59,587 nucleotides of DNA from a virus. Positions 19,153 to 28,946 of this stretch are shown piece by piece. The stretch lies in the IMG/VR virus record IMGVR_UViG_3300029309_000030, positions 1-59,587 of that record; one strand, given 5' to 3'. Each line of letters opens with the position of its first letter. Positions within the stretch are counted from its first letter, which is position 1. A model generated the notes under the pieces. It saw only the letters and a program-made list of their open reading frames with translations, did not search any database and was not told the origin of the DNA. The translations under genes were made by a program, and so were the position numbers.

Positions 19153-19638
19153 TCAGTTAAGTAATAGTACTGTAATCTGACAAACTTGATTTGCGACTTC
19201 TGAATCTATGATAAGTGCCGGAAGAGTTCCTGAGCCAGTGGTTGGGGCTACTGTTGCATCTGCACCTGCCGTTCCTGTGTTATTCATTGTAATCGTTACA
19301 TCTTTAGCCGCAGTTGCCGAAGCGTATCCGACAATTCCAAGAATCTTTGATGCGCCCGCTGTAAAAACTAGCGGTTCAACAGTTGCTGCTTGAACAATAT
19401 TCACTGTGAAAGTGACCATTCTTAATCCGCCGTTAGCCAACCCGTCAGCGTTACTTGCAGTAAATCCTGTAAGGCTTCCGGGGTATGAACCACCGGAATT
19501 ACCGCTTAACCAACTTGTTTCGTCAACTGGGGTTCCTGTTCTCATATCAATATCAGCGAGAATATCAACAAGTGTAAAATCACTGTCTGCTACTTTGATA
19601 CTCAATCCTTTTTCTGTTTTGGTTGTTGTTGCTACCAT
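19153..19638 (-). CDS. Probable capsid decoration/stabilisation protein
   Basis: The product has 161 residues and is encoded directly after the major capsid gene. It has a very good site (AGGAGATGA before ATG 19638), indicating high expression. It is Ala/Thr/Val/Gly-rich and beta-type (TFTVNIVQAATVEPLVFTAG), with few charged residues in the second half. Small abundant proteins encoded next to the major capsid protein are often decoration proteins; this is inference from position and composition. Confidence 0.6.
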   Translation of the reverse strand: MVATTTKTEKGLSIKVADSDFTLVDILADIDMRTGTPVDETSWLSGNSGGSYPGSLTGFTASNADGLANGGLRMVTFTVNIVQAATVEPLVFTAGASKILGIVGYASATAAKDVTITMNNTGTAGADATVAPTTGSGTLPALIIDSEVANQVCQITVLLLN

Positions 19639-19675
19639 ATCTAATCATCTCCTAAAATATTTTCTCCATTAATCC

Positions 19676-20809
19676 TCACTGTAAGTCACGGATAGAACCT
19701 TGACCTCCAAAGAAAGTTGTCCATACTTCACCCATTGTTCGGTAAAGTCCCTCTTGACCGAGGCGGTTAATGGCGAATGGGTCTCCGGTTTCGATACCAG
19801 ATTCAAAGTATTGTGTTGGCTTTGCAGTGCTAAAGTATAGGTAGTCAGTATCAAGCATGTAAATTCTGCTGATGCCGTCGCTTGCCATCTCCTTGGTTGG
19901 GATAATTGGAACACCGTTGTAAGTTGCTACGATGAAACCTGCTTCCATACCCGGAACACCTTTTACACCGTTGAATGTCGGAACTACTCTCTTTTCTTCC
20001 ATGAACCTTTGTTGGCTTTGTAGAAGTTGTTGTATTCTCATCAAGGTGTCATATCCAGTTAGCATGACCTTTGGATTTCCACCACGAGTCCAGATAAGTC
20101 TAAACATCTCATCTAAGTGGTCAAGTGATAGAGTTCTGTTAGTAGAACTGCTGTTAGCGGAATCCTCAGCAAATGCCCAAGAGTTCCCGGCTGCACTTCT
20201 GTCGATTGAGTAAAGGTCTTCGTCACCAGCATCGTAGTGTGTTCCAGATGTCATTGAGTTGTTACCAGTGGTAATTCTGTCAAGTGATTCAAAGTCGTTA
20301 CCTGCTACAGTTGTTACATCCTCAGTTAGCATGTCGTTGATGTGCTCTGCGTGGTGCTTACCCATCTCTTCTTTCAAGACTGAACGAATGTCACCTAGAC
20401 CGTCGTCTTTGTCGTTTAGAAAAATTGCTACCTCAGACATATCGAATGAGTGAGCGATGGTTTTAGGCTTTGCTGCAACATTCTGGAAAGTAGGTTTGGT
20501 TGTGTCTGGTAGTGTACCGTTCTCTGCAATTCCGCCACCAACAGTCTTGGAAGGCTTAGCAGTAACTACTCTCCATCCACTTCTGTCCCATGGTTTCTTT
20601 GGTAGAATTGAAAATGCGTTGAATTCTTGGTTTAGTTGTGACCAAACTTTTCTACCGTAGATTGCTTGGTATGTTCCTGCTGTTGTGCTTAGCAATGGTG
20701 CGTCAGCCTTTAACAGTTCTGAGCCAGTGTATGAGTATCCCATACTTTGTCCAGCACCGTAGTAGTAACGCTCCATGTCATTGATTGTTCTCATGTAATT
20801 TCTTGCCAT
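19676..20809 (-). CDS. Major capsid protein, HK97 fold
   Basis: The 377-residue product is encoded immediately downstream of the protease-scaffold gene and has the strongest ribosome binding site of the leftward block (GGAGATGA, ATG 20809). It shows the expected plan: N-terminal arm, conserved W/F-rich region (GRKVWSQLNQEF...KPWDRSGWRV), a long spine-helix region (MSEVAIFLNDKD...VLKEEMGKHHAEHINDML), and a C-terminal A-domain (NPKVMLTGYDTLMRIQQLL; VATYNGVPIIPTKEM; FAINRLGQEGLYRTMGEVW). A possible protease site, ELLK-AD, lies at residues 31-36, so the N-terminal arm may be removed during maturation. Confidence 0.9.
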   Translation of the reverse strand: MARNYMRTINDMERYYYGAGQSMGYSYTGSELLKADAPLLSTTAGTYQAIYGRKVWSQLNQEFNAFSILPKKPWDRSGWRVVTAKPSKTVGGGIAENGTLPDTTKPTFQNVAAKPKTIAHSFDMSEVAIFLNDKDDGLGDIRSVLKEEMGKHHAEHINDMLTEDVTTVAGNDFESLDRITTGNNSMTSGTHYDAGDEDLYSIDRSAAGNSWAFAEDSANSSSTNRTLSLDHLDEMFRLIWTRGGNPKVMLTGYDTLMRIQQLLQSQQRFMEEKRVVPTFNGVKGVPGMEAGFIVATYNGVPIIPTKEMASDGISRIYMLDTDYLYFSTAKPTQYFESGIETGDPFAINRLGQEGLYRTMGEVWTTFFGGQGSIRDLQ

Positions 20810-20846
20810 ATCTTGTCATCTCCTTAATCTTATTTTATCCACCTAT

Positions 20847-22274
20847 TCAGTTATGAAATACGCTCCCAGCAAGGTTGTGAACTTCTGACCAGTCCATGCT
20901 CGCTAAGTCCTGTGTCGAAGGAACTTCGACAGTGGAAAGTTGCTTTCTAATTGTTGCTGCTTCTACTGAATCAGACGACTTACTGATATTGTCAATTCTT
21001 TCACTCAAGTCTGATAGAGCCTTTTCGATGTTAGCAAGTGGTGTTCTTGCGTCAAAGGAAGCGGCTTCTCTTGCTTGTGCTTCTGAGGTAAGTTCTTTGT
21101 TTAGTCTGTCAGCGAAAACATTTCCTAGATTGGATTTGAATTGTTCCTCTAGGGATGCTGCTTTGTAAACTTCGTATGCTGCTTCCAAATCAGACGCAGT
21201 GACTAAGTCTGGGTGCAAGTAGCCTTTTGCTACTTCGCCGCTTCCGCCACTGTTGAGTTTGCCGATTGCGTTAGTTGATGGGGAGCCACCTTCTTGTGCT
21301 CGACCCTTAACTTGTCCGCCGAAGTAATCTGCACCGTCACCAATAGATTCTGGTGTGCTTCCTAGATTAGCCTTAGAAACTTGGTCGAAGTGGTTTCTTG
21401 CACCTGCAATATCAACACCTGCTGATTTCAGAGTGTTTTCCATCCAGTTTAGATAATCGCTGGTGATAACATCAGAATATCCTTTTTCCATGTCACCATG
21501 CATACCCTTTTGTTCGTGCATGCCTTTGTGCTCAGAGCCGTACATTTTTTCTTCTTCATCTTTATCAGCCATTTCTTTCGCCTCGTCATCTTTCTTTTTG
21601 CCTTTCATATGTTCTTTCAGACCCTCTGGAATGTCTTTATCTTCTTTTTCCATAGCGTCTAATCTTCCATTCAGTCTATCCAATGTGCTCGACAGTTCAT
21701 TTAATACATTATCATCGTTCATGTTTGTGTCCTCCTTCAATATACGGAATGTCGCCTCCGGGTTAATACCTTTCTCACAAATAGTGACCTCGTGTAGTTC
21801 CAGTTTGGAGATTTCTGTGTAGTCACCATGTTGTTGGTCACTCTTTCGCATTCTCTTGAATGCTTGTCCTCCAATACTAAAACCTCTAAGGGCTCCTTTG
21901 CGAATTTCTTTGGCAACTTCTCTTGCCTTTTCTATGTCATCTCGTAGTTTGATGACTACGAACATACCAGCATCGTCAACGCCGGATTTCCAGACTCTAC
22001 CATCAGAGTCAGTATAAGATGGAATAACGCTTCCAACTTGTATATTTGAATGAGCGAGTTGGACATTTCTAAATCCGTCTGCTTTCATAAAGTCACCAAA
22101 TGCGTTTTTCAAAGCACCTCTGGTAATCAAATCTCCTTGCTTGTCTACCATCTCAACAGATGCATATCCAGCGATTACAAGGTCGTTGTCAGCCTTGACT
22201 ATACTAATAGTTCCACCGTGATTGACGGGGGAAGTTCTCAGTGAAGCCATCGCTGCCATTGGTTCTATAGACAA
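20847..22274 (-). CDS. Prohead protease (S78-type) fused to scaffold
   Basis: The product has 475 residues from TTG 22274; ATG 22259 or 22250 are alternative starts, and no candidate has a good ribosome binding site. Residues 30-170 are an HK97-family serine protease: IAGYASVEMVDKQGD, catalytic His75 in QLAHSN, Ser133 in GFSIGG and the closing strand LELHEVTI. The remaining 290 residues are a charged scaffold-like region (KEDKDIPEGLKEHMKGKKKDDEAK) with helical C-terminal segments. RILK-ED at 177-182 lies exactly at the protease/scaffold boundary. The protein would shape and then digest the prohead interior. The C-terminus DWSEVHNLA recurs in the 28569-28937 product. Confidence 0.88.
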   Translation of the reverse strand: MSIEPMAAMASLRTSPVNHGGTISIVKADNDLVIAGYASVEMVDKQGDLITRGALKNAFGDFMKADGFRNVQLAHSNIQVGSVIPSYTDSDGRVWKSGVDDAGMFVVIKLRDDIEKAREVAKEIRKGALRGFSIGGQAFKRMRKSDQQHGDYTEISKLELHEVTICEKGINPEATFRILKEDTNMNDDNVLNELSSTLDRLNGRLDAMEKEDKDIPEGLKEHMKGKKKDDEAKEMADKDEEEKMYGSEHKGMHEQKGMHGDMEKGYSDVITSDYLNWMENTLKSAGVDIAGARNHFDQVSKANLGSTPESIGDGADYFGGQVKGRAQEGGSPSTNAIGKLNSGGSGEVAKGYLHPDLVTASDLEAAYEVYKAASLEEQFKSNLGNVFADRLNKELTSEAQAREAASFDARTPLANIEKALSDLSERIDNISKSSDSVEAATIRKQLSTVEVPSTQDLASMDWSEVHNLAGSVFHN

Positions 22275-22290
22275 TGCTCATACTATTTAA

Positions 22291-25200
22291 TCAAGTATGG
22301 AAGACGGCCTTATCTGAATCTATTTCTAAAACACCGTTTGATACAGGTATAACCAAGTGCTTTTTATCCTCTTGGTCCTCTGTTTCCGGTTCTATAGTCG
22401 ATTCTTCACCGGGTCGTTTTTTGTTATCGTAATCAGGCATTGTCTTTTCATCATTAAGATTCGTCGGACCCATGGGCGATTCTATAGGCGTAGCATAATC
22501 TATACCCAGACCCATAGTGCCAGTGCTTGATTGACCTACAGCGCCCACTCCACTTTTCAAAAGTTTCTCTATCAACTGTAAGCCTTTGACCATTACCATC
22601 CGTTTGTCTGGTATTTTCCAGTCAGAGTCTTTGACTTTTTTAGGTGGGATTAGCGGTTTACCGTCACCCTTTGATTCGTGCACTTCTGCTTTATCTTCAT
22701 TGTCAGACTCAGCAATATCAAGATTGGCCTTGAGTAGTGCCCCCGCTATAGGACTCCAATATACTCTTTGACTTTCAGATAGTCTAATCAGGTAATTATT
22801 AGATGACAAGGGACTATGGACTGACCAATGCCCTTGAGATTCTGTGGCCTTGTAAACCACATCTCCTTGAGGCATCACTACTCGAATACCACTCTTAGCC
22901 CTATGAACTTCGCACATCCATTGTGAATCTAGTGACTTGGCAAGTAAACTTAGAGTTTCCCTACTAACAAGACCTTCGCCTTCTGCTTCACCGATTATTT
23001 CTGAGCCAGTCAAAGTGTAAACCGTTTCCTCATCTACCGATTCTACTTTAGTTACATTAGCCGCATTGACTCTAACATGGTCACCCTTGTTGTATTTTTC
23101 TTTGCTATTGAAAGCAACACCCACATCCATATAGGTTTCACCTTCTGACTCTACTGCTCGGTTGCCTATTTTTTCTGCCTGAGTAATCGGACCAGTACCT
23201 AGACGATATGTGTAAGGCCCGTTGCCTCTTCTGTCTAATACTCTTAACACTACATCCTTGCCGGGTTTGAGCATGACCCACTTAGGATGTCTTAGTTCAC
23301 CAGCCATATATGTCGACTTAGCGTCTCTTAGTAATACTGAGCCATGGTCTTTCCGTAAATCATCTACCGCTAACTTAAGCCCAGCATCATCAGTAAGCCG
23401 AGTATCACTAGCGCTTGGTAAATGTATATTGTCTATCCCTTCCATAGCACCCCTAAGTATCTTTATTCTGTCGTCAATAGGTATTTCATGGGTTTCTTTG
23501 TCATCGTACTCCAAGACATCAAAAATATAGTAACCATCTTTTGTTTTTATGACATCAGCGTGGTAATCTTCGTCTGCTACTTTCTTGAAATTTTCTTTGT
23601 CTTCGTCTGACAAATCGAAAGTAGGAGATGTAATTTTGTCATCGTCTTTCTTAACAAACCCTCTTTCACCCTCTGGCATAACAGAAACTATCCAGTCGCC
23701 TGTAAAGCCACGCAGATGTTCAAGGTCGTCGAGTTCAAAGATACGGTGCATCGGCTGTAGCGTAGGAACTTTTGGGCCCAAGTCTTTTCTGATAATATCA
23801 GGATTAGTTAAGTCTGCCAGACCGATGTCAGATTTAGTAGCCGACCTAGGTTTTTGATTGAGTGTCCGAGTAAACTCACCAGACTTGAACTGAGGGGCTC
23901 TCCTTTCGTTTATAGCCAATGATTGTCTTGCTTCTTGATGCTCAGGGCCGTAAAGTAAACTCTGCCAAGCAGGTGCCGCTACTGAAATCATCTTGTCCCA
24001 AAAGTGACTAGTCAGTGGAACTAAAGCCTGAGTATTATCTTCATTGGGGTCAACCATGGTAATCTTAGGAGTGCCGTCAGAGCCTATGTAGTAATTGAAA
24101 TTAGGTGAAAAATCATCTCCGAACTCATGTTTGAAACCACCTGAGTTATACAGACTCTTGACAGTATGTGTGTCGTGACCGTTTGGCCCGACTTTAACTC
24201 GACCAAGACCGGATTTAGTTTGAGTAATTTCCTGTGGAACTTCTACATCTGAAAAATTAGTAATCAATGAGTTAAGAGTTTGAATTACCCTGTGTTTAAC
24301 ATCTTCAAACCTAGCATCTTTTTTAGTCGAACTTCCAAAACTAGAACGCTTTGTATGTAAGTCTTCTTCAAACCTATCGTCTAAGTTATGTGCAAGTTGG
24401 AAACCAATACCAGTTTGTCGGTTTCTTTCTTCTGAACCTTTACTACCCAGAACTGCATATATCTGTTCCACTTTTTTAGCAAACTCTTTAGCATCTGGTT
24501 TACCTCTTCTATTTCTATTATTCAAATCTGTAAGCATAGCGTCGATGTCTATATCAGGATACATTTGACTAAACAATTGTCGACCTGTCATAACAGAAGG
24601 TATAGGTTTGTTTTCGTTGAGTCTGGGTAGTAGAGTATTGTCGACATAATCTCTTACCGTTTGTCGCAATCTATTATCAGACTTATCCAAACCAAGTGAA
24701 TCCATGAAGGAATCTTCATACTGGCGATTAGCCGCTTCATTTTGTTCGAGTAAGGCTTGTGCTTGTTCAGGGTCAACCTGCATGATAGCGCTGTTCTGTA
24801 TTTGTGAAATAGCATCCAGACCACTAACATAATTAAAGACATCATTATTGTCAAAAGCGCTACCAAAATTAGAAACCGTAGTTTTCATACCCGTAGCAAA
24901 GTCTGTAGTCGGCTTCGATTGACCTTTGACTTCAAACTTCGTGTTACCTAGTGTCATGATGTCGTGGCTATCTTCGGATGCTCTTTGTAAGAAATCATTT
25001 GACATTGCTGCCCACATACGCATGTTAGCAGCCGCTGTTTCGTGGTCAGCATTTGGGTTGAATATCTGAGCAAGTTGAGTCCTACCTTCTGGAGTCTGCC
25101 CAAGCATCCTGTATAGATGCTCACCTGCATCTGCAATCGCTTTGATATCAGCATCCAACTTTCTTTGTAGAGTATTATGATGACCTTTACCGCCATAATA

Positions 25201-28155
25201 ACGAGTCCCTTTGATATTCTGTCTCTCCCACGCTTCCATCTGGTTATCTAACTGATTCAACTCACCCTGTAAAGTCAGTCTTTCACCTTGTGTCAGACTA
25301 CCAGATTCTAACAACTCTTCTATTTCGCCAGCCCTATCCATCAGACCTTCAAAATACTGTGACTCTTCCTCAGCCGCCATCGGTCTTTGAGACGCAGACA
25401 GCCTCCTAGAAACCTGACCTTCTGGATTTAGTTCTCTAGGTATACCAAGATTAGTCATCATACCTATATCTACTGGTTGACCATCTGGACCGAGAACTTG
25501 GTTACCGATAGTGTGCTGTCTAAGTTTGTCATCCAAGTCAACAATCATTCTTTCTTTAGCCTTCGGTAACTCTTGTAGTTCTCCCATTAACAGATTTTTT
25601 TCAGTTGACAGCGCTCTATTAAACTCAATGAGTTCTTCATCTGTTAAGTTAGGTGGGGCTTTTCTTTGGTTTAGACTTTCAAGTTCTCGCTCTATCCGAC
25701 TTCTGGAGTTTTCTATACTATCCTCTATTTGTTGTTTTTCTTCTTTGATGTCGAACTCACCAAGTGTTTCAAATTTAGCACTGAGGTCGTTTACTAAATC
25801 ATTGTGGTCAGCAAGTGTAGAACGCAAGCCCGTTCCTTCTTGTAAAAGACCGGGGTCTTTGTAACTGATTACTCTTCTAAGCGGCTCCATTGGGTTATTA
25901 CCCATACCAACCATAGTGCCTATAGTGTGGTAACTATGAGCAGCACTTTGTTCAACTTCGTCGTTGTTGAATGTTCCTTGGTGTATATTGACCATTCTTA
26001 GATGGTCGGGAGTTTCACCACGCAGTTTGTCATGAGCATCTTTGGCAGCATCATCGTCACCTGATTCTCTCGCAGCGTGATAATCACTGTGTACCTCGTT
26101 ACTGTATTTACCATCAGTTCCACTAGAGTGTCTTTCGGTGTGAGCATTCTGACCGCCTGCACCTTTTATGCCTGAAGAAGCAACAGCACTCTGTGGGTTC
26201 ATCAAGGAACTAGGTCGGGCAAAGTCACCTCTGAACGCTGTAGTTTTGCCCTCGGCATCGGGAAACAAATTCAACCCACCCTGTCCAAATGGTCCAAAGA
26301 AAGCATCCATGCTCTTACCGCCGTCAATATGCTGTATACCTATTCTATTGCCAGTCTTTTCAAAGAATAAACTCACTTCTTTGTCACCCATCATGGTTCT
26401 TTCCGTCGTAGGCTCAAATTCTCCGACTTGTTCTCCATCTGCACCGATGTCTTGTAGGTAATCGCCAAAACGCTCTCTCAAAGCCTGAGAGTCTGCTGAT
26501 TGTTCTGTCTCTACAGGTCTGTAAGCCAGAGTATGATGATGTAGCAAATTGAATAATTCATTGGCTTTCTTACCCATCCCGCCTACTTGGAAAGGTCTTT
26601 TCCAATGAGTAGCGAGTGTATCATGGTCATCAAGATAATCATAGTGGTCAGGGTGCATATGAGTGCCATAATTTATCGCACCGTGATTTCGAGCGACCCT
26701 GCCTGCCGCCCTCATCTTGATAGACTCGTCTCGCCTCTTTTTCATAATTTCATCGAGTTCTTCTTGGCTAAATGGCGAATCGGCCTTTTTCCAAGCAGGT
26801 CCCCAAACAGGATGTTCCCCGTCTTCATGTAACTTACCTTCACTATCAATATTGAGCATATGTCTTAGCATAGGTTCACTAAGGTAATTCTGTTTCTTAC
26901 CGTTACCAATAGATTGTTTTCTCCAATGTATTTCGTTTCTCTTATCGTCGAAATAAGGGACATGGCTATAACTAAAAGCATCAGCATCTGGATTATACAT
27001 TCTATACATTTTGTTATAATGGTCTACTGCTCTTTCCCAGTCTCTTTTCTTTCCAAGACTACTATCTTGCATTGCCATCCAATTGTGAACTCTTTGAATA
27101 TTCTCAGTATCTTCTGGCAAACGCTTTGGTTTGATTGCTAAAGGATGCTGAGAGTGTTCAGGGACTCTAGTCCACCAGTCGTATAAACCAGAAAATCTTT
27201 GTTGGAAATTGCGTTTTAGTCTGGGTAAAAAATCTTGTATTTGTGGGCTGCTATCAAAAGTCAAAAGTCTAGTGCTATCTGCCCCTCCATAGTCATACAA
27301 GTGCCGATAGGCTTTTTCTCTTTCTTCTGGACTAAACCATTCCATGCCAAGAAAGTAATCCATAAAGCCTAGACTCTGTTGCCAATCTCTTTTGGCATCT
27401 TCCATATGAATTTGCTTCAACTCATGGTCAATTTCTGCCTCCGATAAACCTTGTTCTTTTCTATCTGCTCGAACTTTATCGACTATATCTCGATTACTTT
27501 CTTCCCACCTTTTGTAGTGATTAAGATAGAGTTGATGATTAGTGGCATCTTCGTTTAACTCACCGAGATGCAAAGGTGTTTGTAAAAAACTGTGGTCATT
27601 CTTTGCGGCGTGTTCTTCCCAAGCAAGTTCTTTCTTAGCGTCTATTTGGCTTTGAGAATCGCTGCCAGCCTCGTTTGCTAAATAAAAATCTGCTAAGATT
27701 TGATGATAATTACCGTGTAAAGGATTGAAACCTTGACCTAACGGGTTGCGTGCTCGATAGGGGTCGTTTGCCTCGCCATTAATTACCGTGAAGGGTCTAC
27801 CAGAATATCTTAAATCGTCTGCGTTAGGTGGAACAACTCTGTCTGAATTGATAGATGGGTTGTCGGCTAATTCCATACCAGCAGTATAATCTATTTCAAA
27901 GCCCATTTGTTGCTCACTAATGTTGGTATGCTTTTGAGGAGCCCACTTGTCTTCATCTTCTTGTTTCTGTATAACAGAACTAAACATGTTCAGCAAGCCT
28001 TTGTCATGACCTGATAACTCGTAACCCTTTCGCTCAGCGCTAACGGCTGCAAAGTAAAACTCAGCACCAGCGTCTGCTTTACCAATGCCATCTAATAGAG
28101 ACTTAACGAACACACCTCGTGTTCTATCAAGAGTCTCTAATGGCCCTTCTCTCAA
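22291..28155 (-). CDS. 1954-residue protein with degenerate DNA-ligase-like domain
   Basis: The start is TTG 28155 with GGTGATG upstream. Residues about 1-760 are charged and His/Trp/Tyr-rich without a recognised domain. Residues about 770-960 are coiled coil (EEKQQIEDSIENSRSRIERELESL). Residues about 1480-1700 resemble an ATP-dependent DNA ligase nucleotidyltransferase domain: DWIVSVMPEGER at motif I, GYYIFDVLEYDD at motif III, HGSVLLRDAKSTY at motif IV and KWVMLKP at motif V, then a possible OB-like segment (YNKGDHVRVNAANV). The motif I lysine is replaced by Met and the motif IV Glu by His, so adenylyl transfer is unlikely. Lying between portal and protease genes, it is probably an internal virion or assembly protein. 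ALLK-AN and KLLK-SG near the end are possible processing sites. Confidence 0.8.
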   Translation of the reverse strand: MREGPLETLDRTRGVFVKSLLDGIGKADAGAEFYFAAVSAERKGYELSGHDKGLLNMFSSVIQKQEDEDKWAPQKHTNISEQQMGFEIDYTAGMELADNPSINSDRVVPPNADDLRYSGRPFTVINGEANDPYRARNPLGQGFNPLHGNYHQILADFYLANEAGSDSQSQIDAKKELAWEEHAAKNDHSFLQTPLHLGELNEDATNHQLYLNHYKRWEESNRDIVDKVRADRKEQGLSEAEIDHELKQIHMEDAKRDWQQSLGFMDYFLGMEWFSPEEREKAYRHLYDYGGADSTRLLTFDSSPQIQDFLPRLKRNFQQRFSGLYDWWTRVPEHSQHPLAIKPKRLPEDTENIQRVHNWMAMQDSSLGKKRDWERAVDHYNKMYRMYNPDADAFSYSHVPYFDDKRNEIHWRKQSIGNGKKQNYLSEPMLRHMLNIDSEGKLHEDGEHPVWGPAWKKADSPFSQEELDEIMKKRRDESIKMRAAGRVARNHGAINYGTHMHPDHYDYLDDHDTLATHWKRPFQVGGMGKKANELFNLLHHHTLAYRPVETEQSADSQALRERFGDYLQDIGADGEQVGEFEPTTERTMMGDKEVSLFFEKTGNRIGIQHIDGGKSMDAFFGPFGQGGLNLFPDAEGKTTAFRGDFARPSSLMNPQSAVASSGIKGAGGQNAHTERHSSGTDGKYSNEVHSDYHAARESGDDDAAKDAHDKLRGETPDHLRMVNIHQGTFNNDEVEQSAAHSYHTIGTMVGMGNNPMEPLRRVISYKDPGLLQEGTGLRSTLADHNDLVNDLSAKFETLGEFDIKEEKQQIEDSIENSRSRIERELESLNQRKAPPNLTDEELIEFNRALSTEKNLLMGELQELPKAKERMIVDLDDKLRQHTIGNQVLGPDGQPVDIGMMTNLGIPRELNPEGQVSRRLSASQRPMAAEEESQYFEGLMDRAGEIEELLESGSLTQGERLTLQGELNQLDNQMEAWERQNIKGTRYYGGKGHHNTLQRKLDADIKAIADAGEHLYRMLGQTPEGRTQLAQIFNPNADHETAAANMRMWAAMSNDFLQRASEDSHDIMTLGNTKFEVKGQSKPTTDFATGMKTTVSNFGSAFDNNDVFNYVSGLDAISQIQNSAIMQVDPEQAQALLEQNEAANRQYEDSFMDSLGLDKSDNRLRQTVRDYVDNTLLPRLNENKPIPSVMTGRQLFSQMYPDIDIDAMLTDLNNRNRRGKPDAKEFAKKVEQIYAVLGSKGSEERNRQTGIGFQLAHNLDDRFEEDLHTKRSSFGSSTKKDARFEDVKHRVIQTLNSLITNFSDVEVPQEITQTKSGLGRVKVGPNGHDTHTVKSLYNSGGFKHEFGDDFSPNFNYYIGSDGTPKITMVDPNEDNTQALVPLTSHFWDKMISVAAPAWQSLLYGPEHQEARQSLAINERRAPQFKSGEFTRTLNQKPRSATKSDIGLADLTNPDIIRKDLGPKVPTLQPMHRIFELDDLEHLRGFTGDWIVSVMPEGERGFVKKDDDKITSPTFDLSDEDKENFKKVADEDYHADVIKTKDGYYIFDVLEYDDKETHEIPIDDRIKILRGAMEGIDNIHLPSASDTRLTDDAGLKLAVDDLRKDHGSVLLRDAKSTYMAGELRHPKWVMLKPGKDVVLRVLDRRGNGPYTYRLGTGPITQAEKIGNRAVESEGETYMDVGVAFNSKEKYNKGDHVRVNAANVTKVESVDEETVYTLTGSEIIGEAEGEGLVSRETLSLLAKSLDSQWMCEVHRAKSGIRVVMPQGDVVYKATESQGHWSVHSPLSSNNYLIRLSESQRVYWSPIAGALLKANLDIAESDNEDKAEVHESKGDGKPLIPPKKVKDSDWKIPDKRMVMVKGLQLIEKLLKSGVGAVGQSSTGTMGLGIDYATPIESPMGPTNLNDEKTMPDYDNKKRPGEESTIEPETEDQEDKKHLVIPVSNGVLEIDSDKAVFHT

Positions 28156-28171
28156 CTACATCACCAGCCGC

Positions 28172-28567
28172 TTAATTTAGACGGCTGGCTAATCGGTCAA
28201 TAGACTTCTTTAGTTCTGACAAGGTTGGACCGTCACCACCTTTGAAGTTCTCAAGTGCACCTGTTGTGCTAAACGCTGTAGGATAGTAAGGTGACTCTCT
28301 TGTTAGTACATCGCTGTTCTCTGAGATTGCACCTTTATTAGCGACATCTTGTACATCGTTAAGCAATACATTGTTGGTGTTATAATAAGCATTAGGTACA
28401 CCAGAAGGCTGTGCTTCAAATCGAGCATATCCTACAGTAGCCCCTTCGGGTTGACTTGTATAATCTGGCATACTACCTTCTTTCTTAGCGATACGACTTT
28501 CTAAGTTCTGCGCTGCTTTTAGCAGGTCATACACTTCTTTACTTGCTTGTTCAAATCTTGGCTTCAT
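28172..28567 (-). CDS. Small helical protein of the head module
   Basis: The product has 131 residues. The N-terminus FEQASKEVYDLLKAAQNLESRIAKKE is a charged helix that partly matches the F-E-x-A-x-x-LLK helix of the 44-52 kb proteins. The middle is Asn/Gly/Tyr-rich and probably extended, and the C-terminus is a helix (LSELKKSIDRLASRLN). The gene is in tandem with two other small genes between portal and the giant protein. A scaffold or internal head role is plausible but not shown. Confidence 0.6.
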   Translation of the reverse strand: MKPRFEQASKEVYDLLKAAQNLESRIAKKEGSMPDYTSQPEGATVGYARFEAQPSGVPNAYYNTNNVLLNDVQDVANKGAISENSDVLTRESPYYPTAFSTTGALENFKGGDGPTLSELKKSIDRLASRLN

Positions 28568-28568
28568 A

Positions 28569-28937
28569 TTATTCCATTCCTATTTCGTTTCCTATTGCAC
28601 CGCTGCTCTTTGCTTGGTCAGCCAGTGCGTGAATTTCACTCCAGTCTGTCTTGTAAAAGTCTTGATTGGTCTTTGGTATCTCTATTGGATTGCCGTCTTC
28701 CTTCAACAATACATCATCAGAGTCGCCTCTAAATACATCAGGCATAACATCTTCTGGCATATTGTTTCTAGCAGATACAAAACCAGCCTTTCTGAGTAAT
28801 ACTGCTGGGTTTAATAGTGCTTTTTTGAGTTCGGCGTTTTCGGCTTTCAACAATTGAAGACCTGCATCCATATTTTCCATTTTAGTGATGAGCGCACCCA
28901 TCAACTTTTCAGCGACATTTCCCCTCTCTTCGCTCAT
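28569..28937 (-). CDS. Small coiled-coil protein sharing a C-terminal motif with the scaffold
   Basis: The product has 122 residues from ATG 28937 with an AGGTGA site. The N-terminal half is a coiled coil (LITKMENMDAGLQLLKAENAELKKALL). Near the C-terminus it has DWSEIHALADQA, closely matching DWSEVHNLAGSV at the end of the protease-scaffold protein. A shared terminal motif in two head proteins suggests a common binding partner, perhaps the capsid protein. Otherwise unrecognised. Confidence 0.6.
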   Translation of the reverse strand: MSEERGNVAEKLMGALITKMENMDAGLQLLKAENAELKKALLNPAVLLRKAGFVSARNNMPEDVMPDVFRGDSDDVLLKEDGNPIEIPKTNQDFYKTDWSEIHALADQAKSSGAIGNEIGME

Positions 28938-28946
28938 TTAATCACC

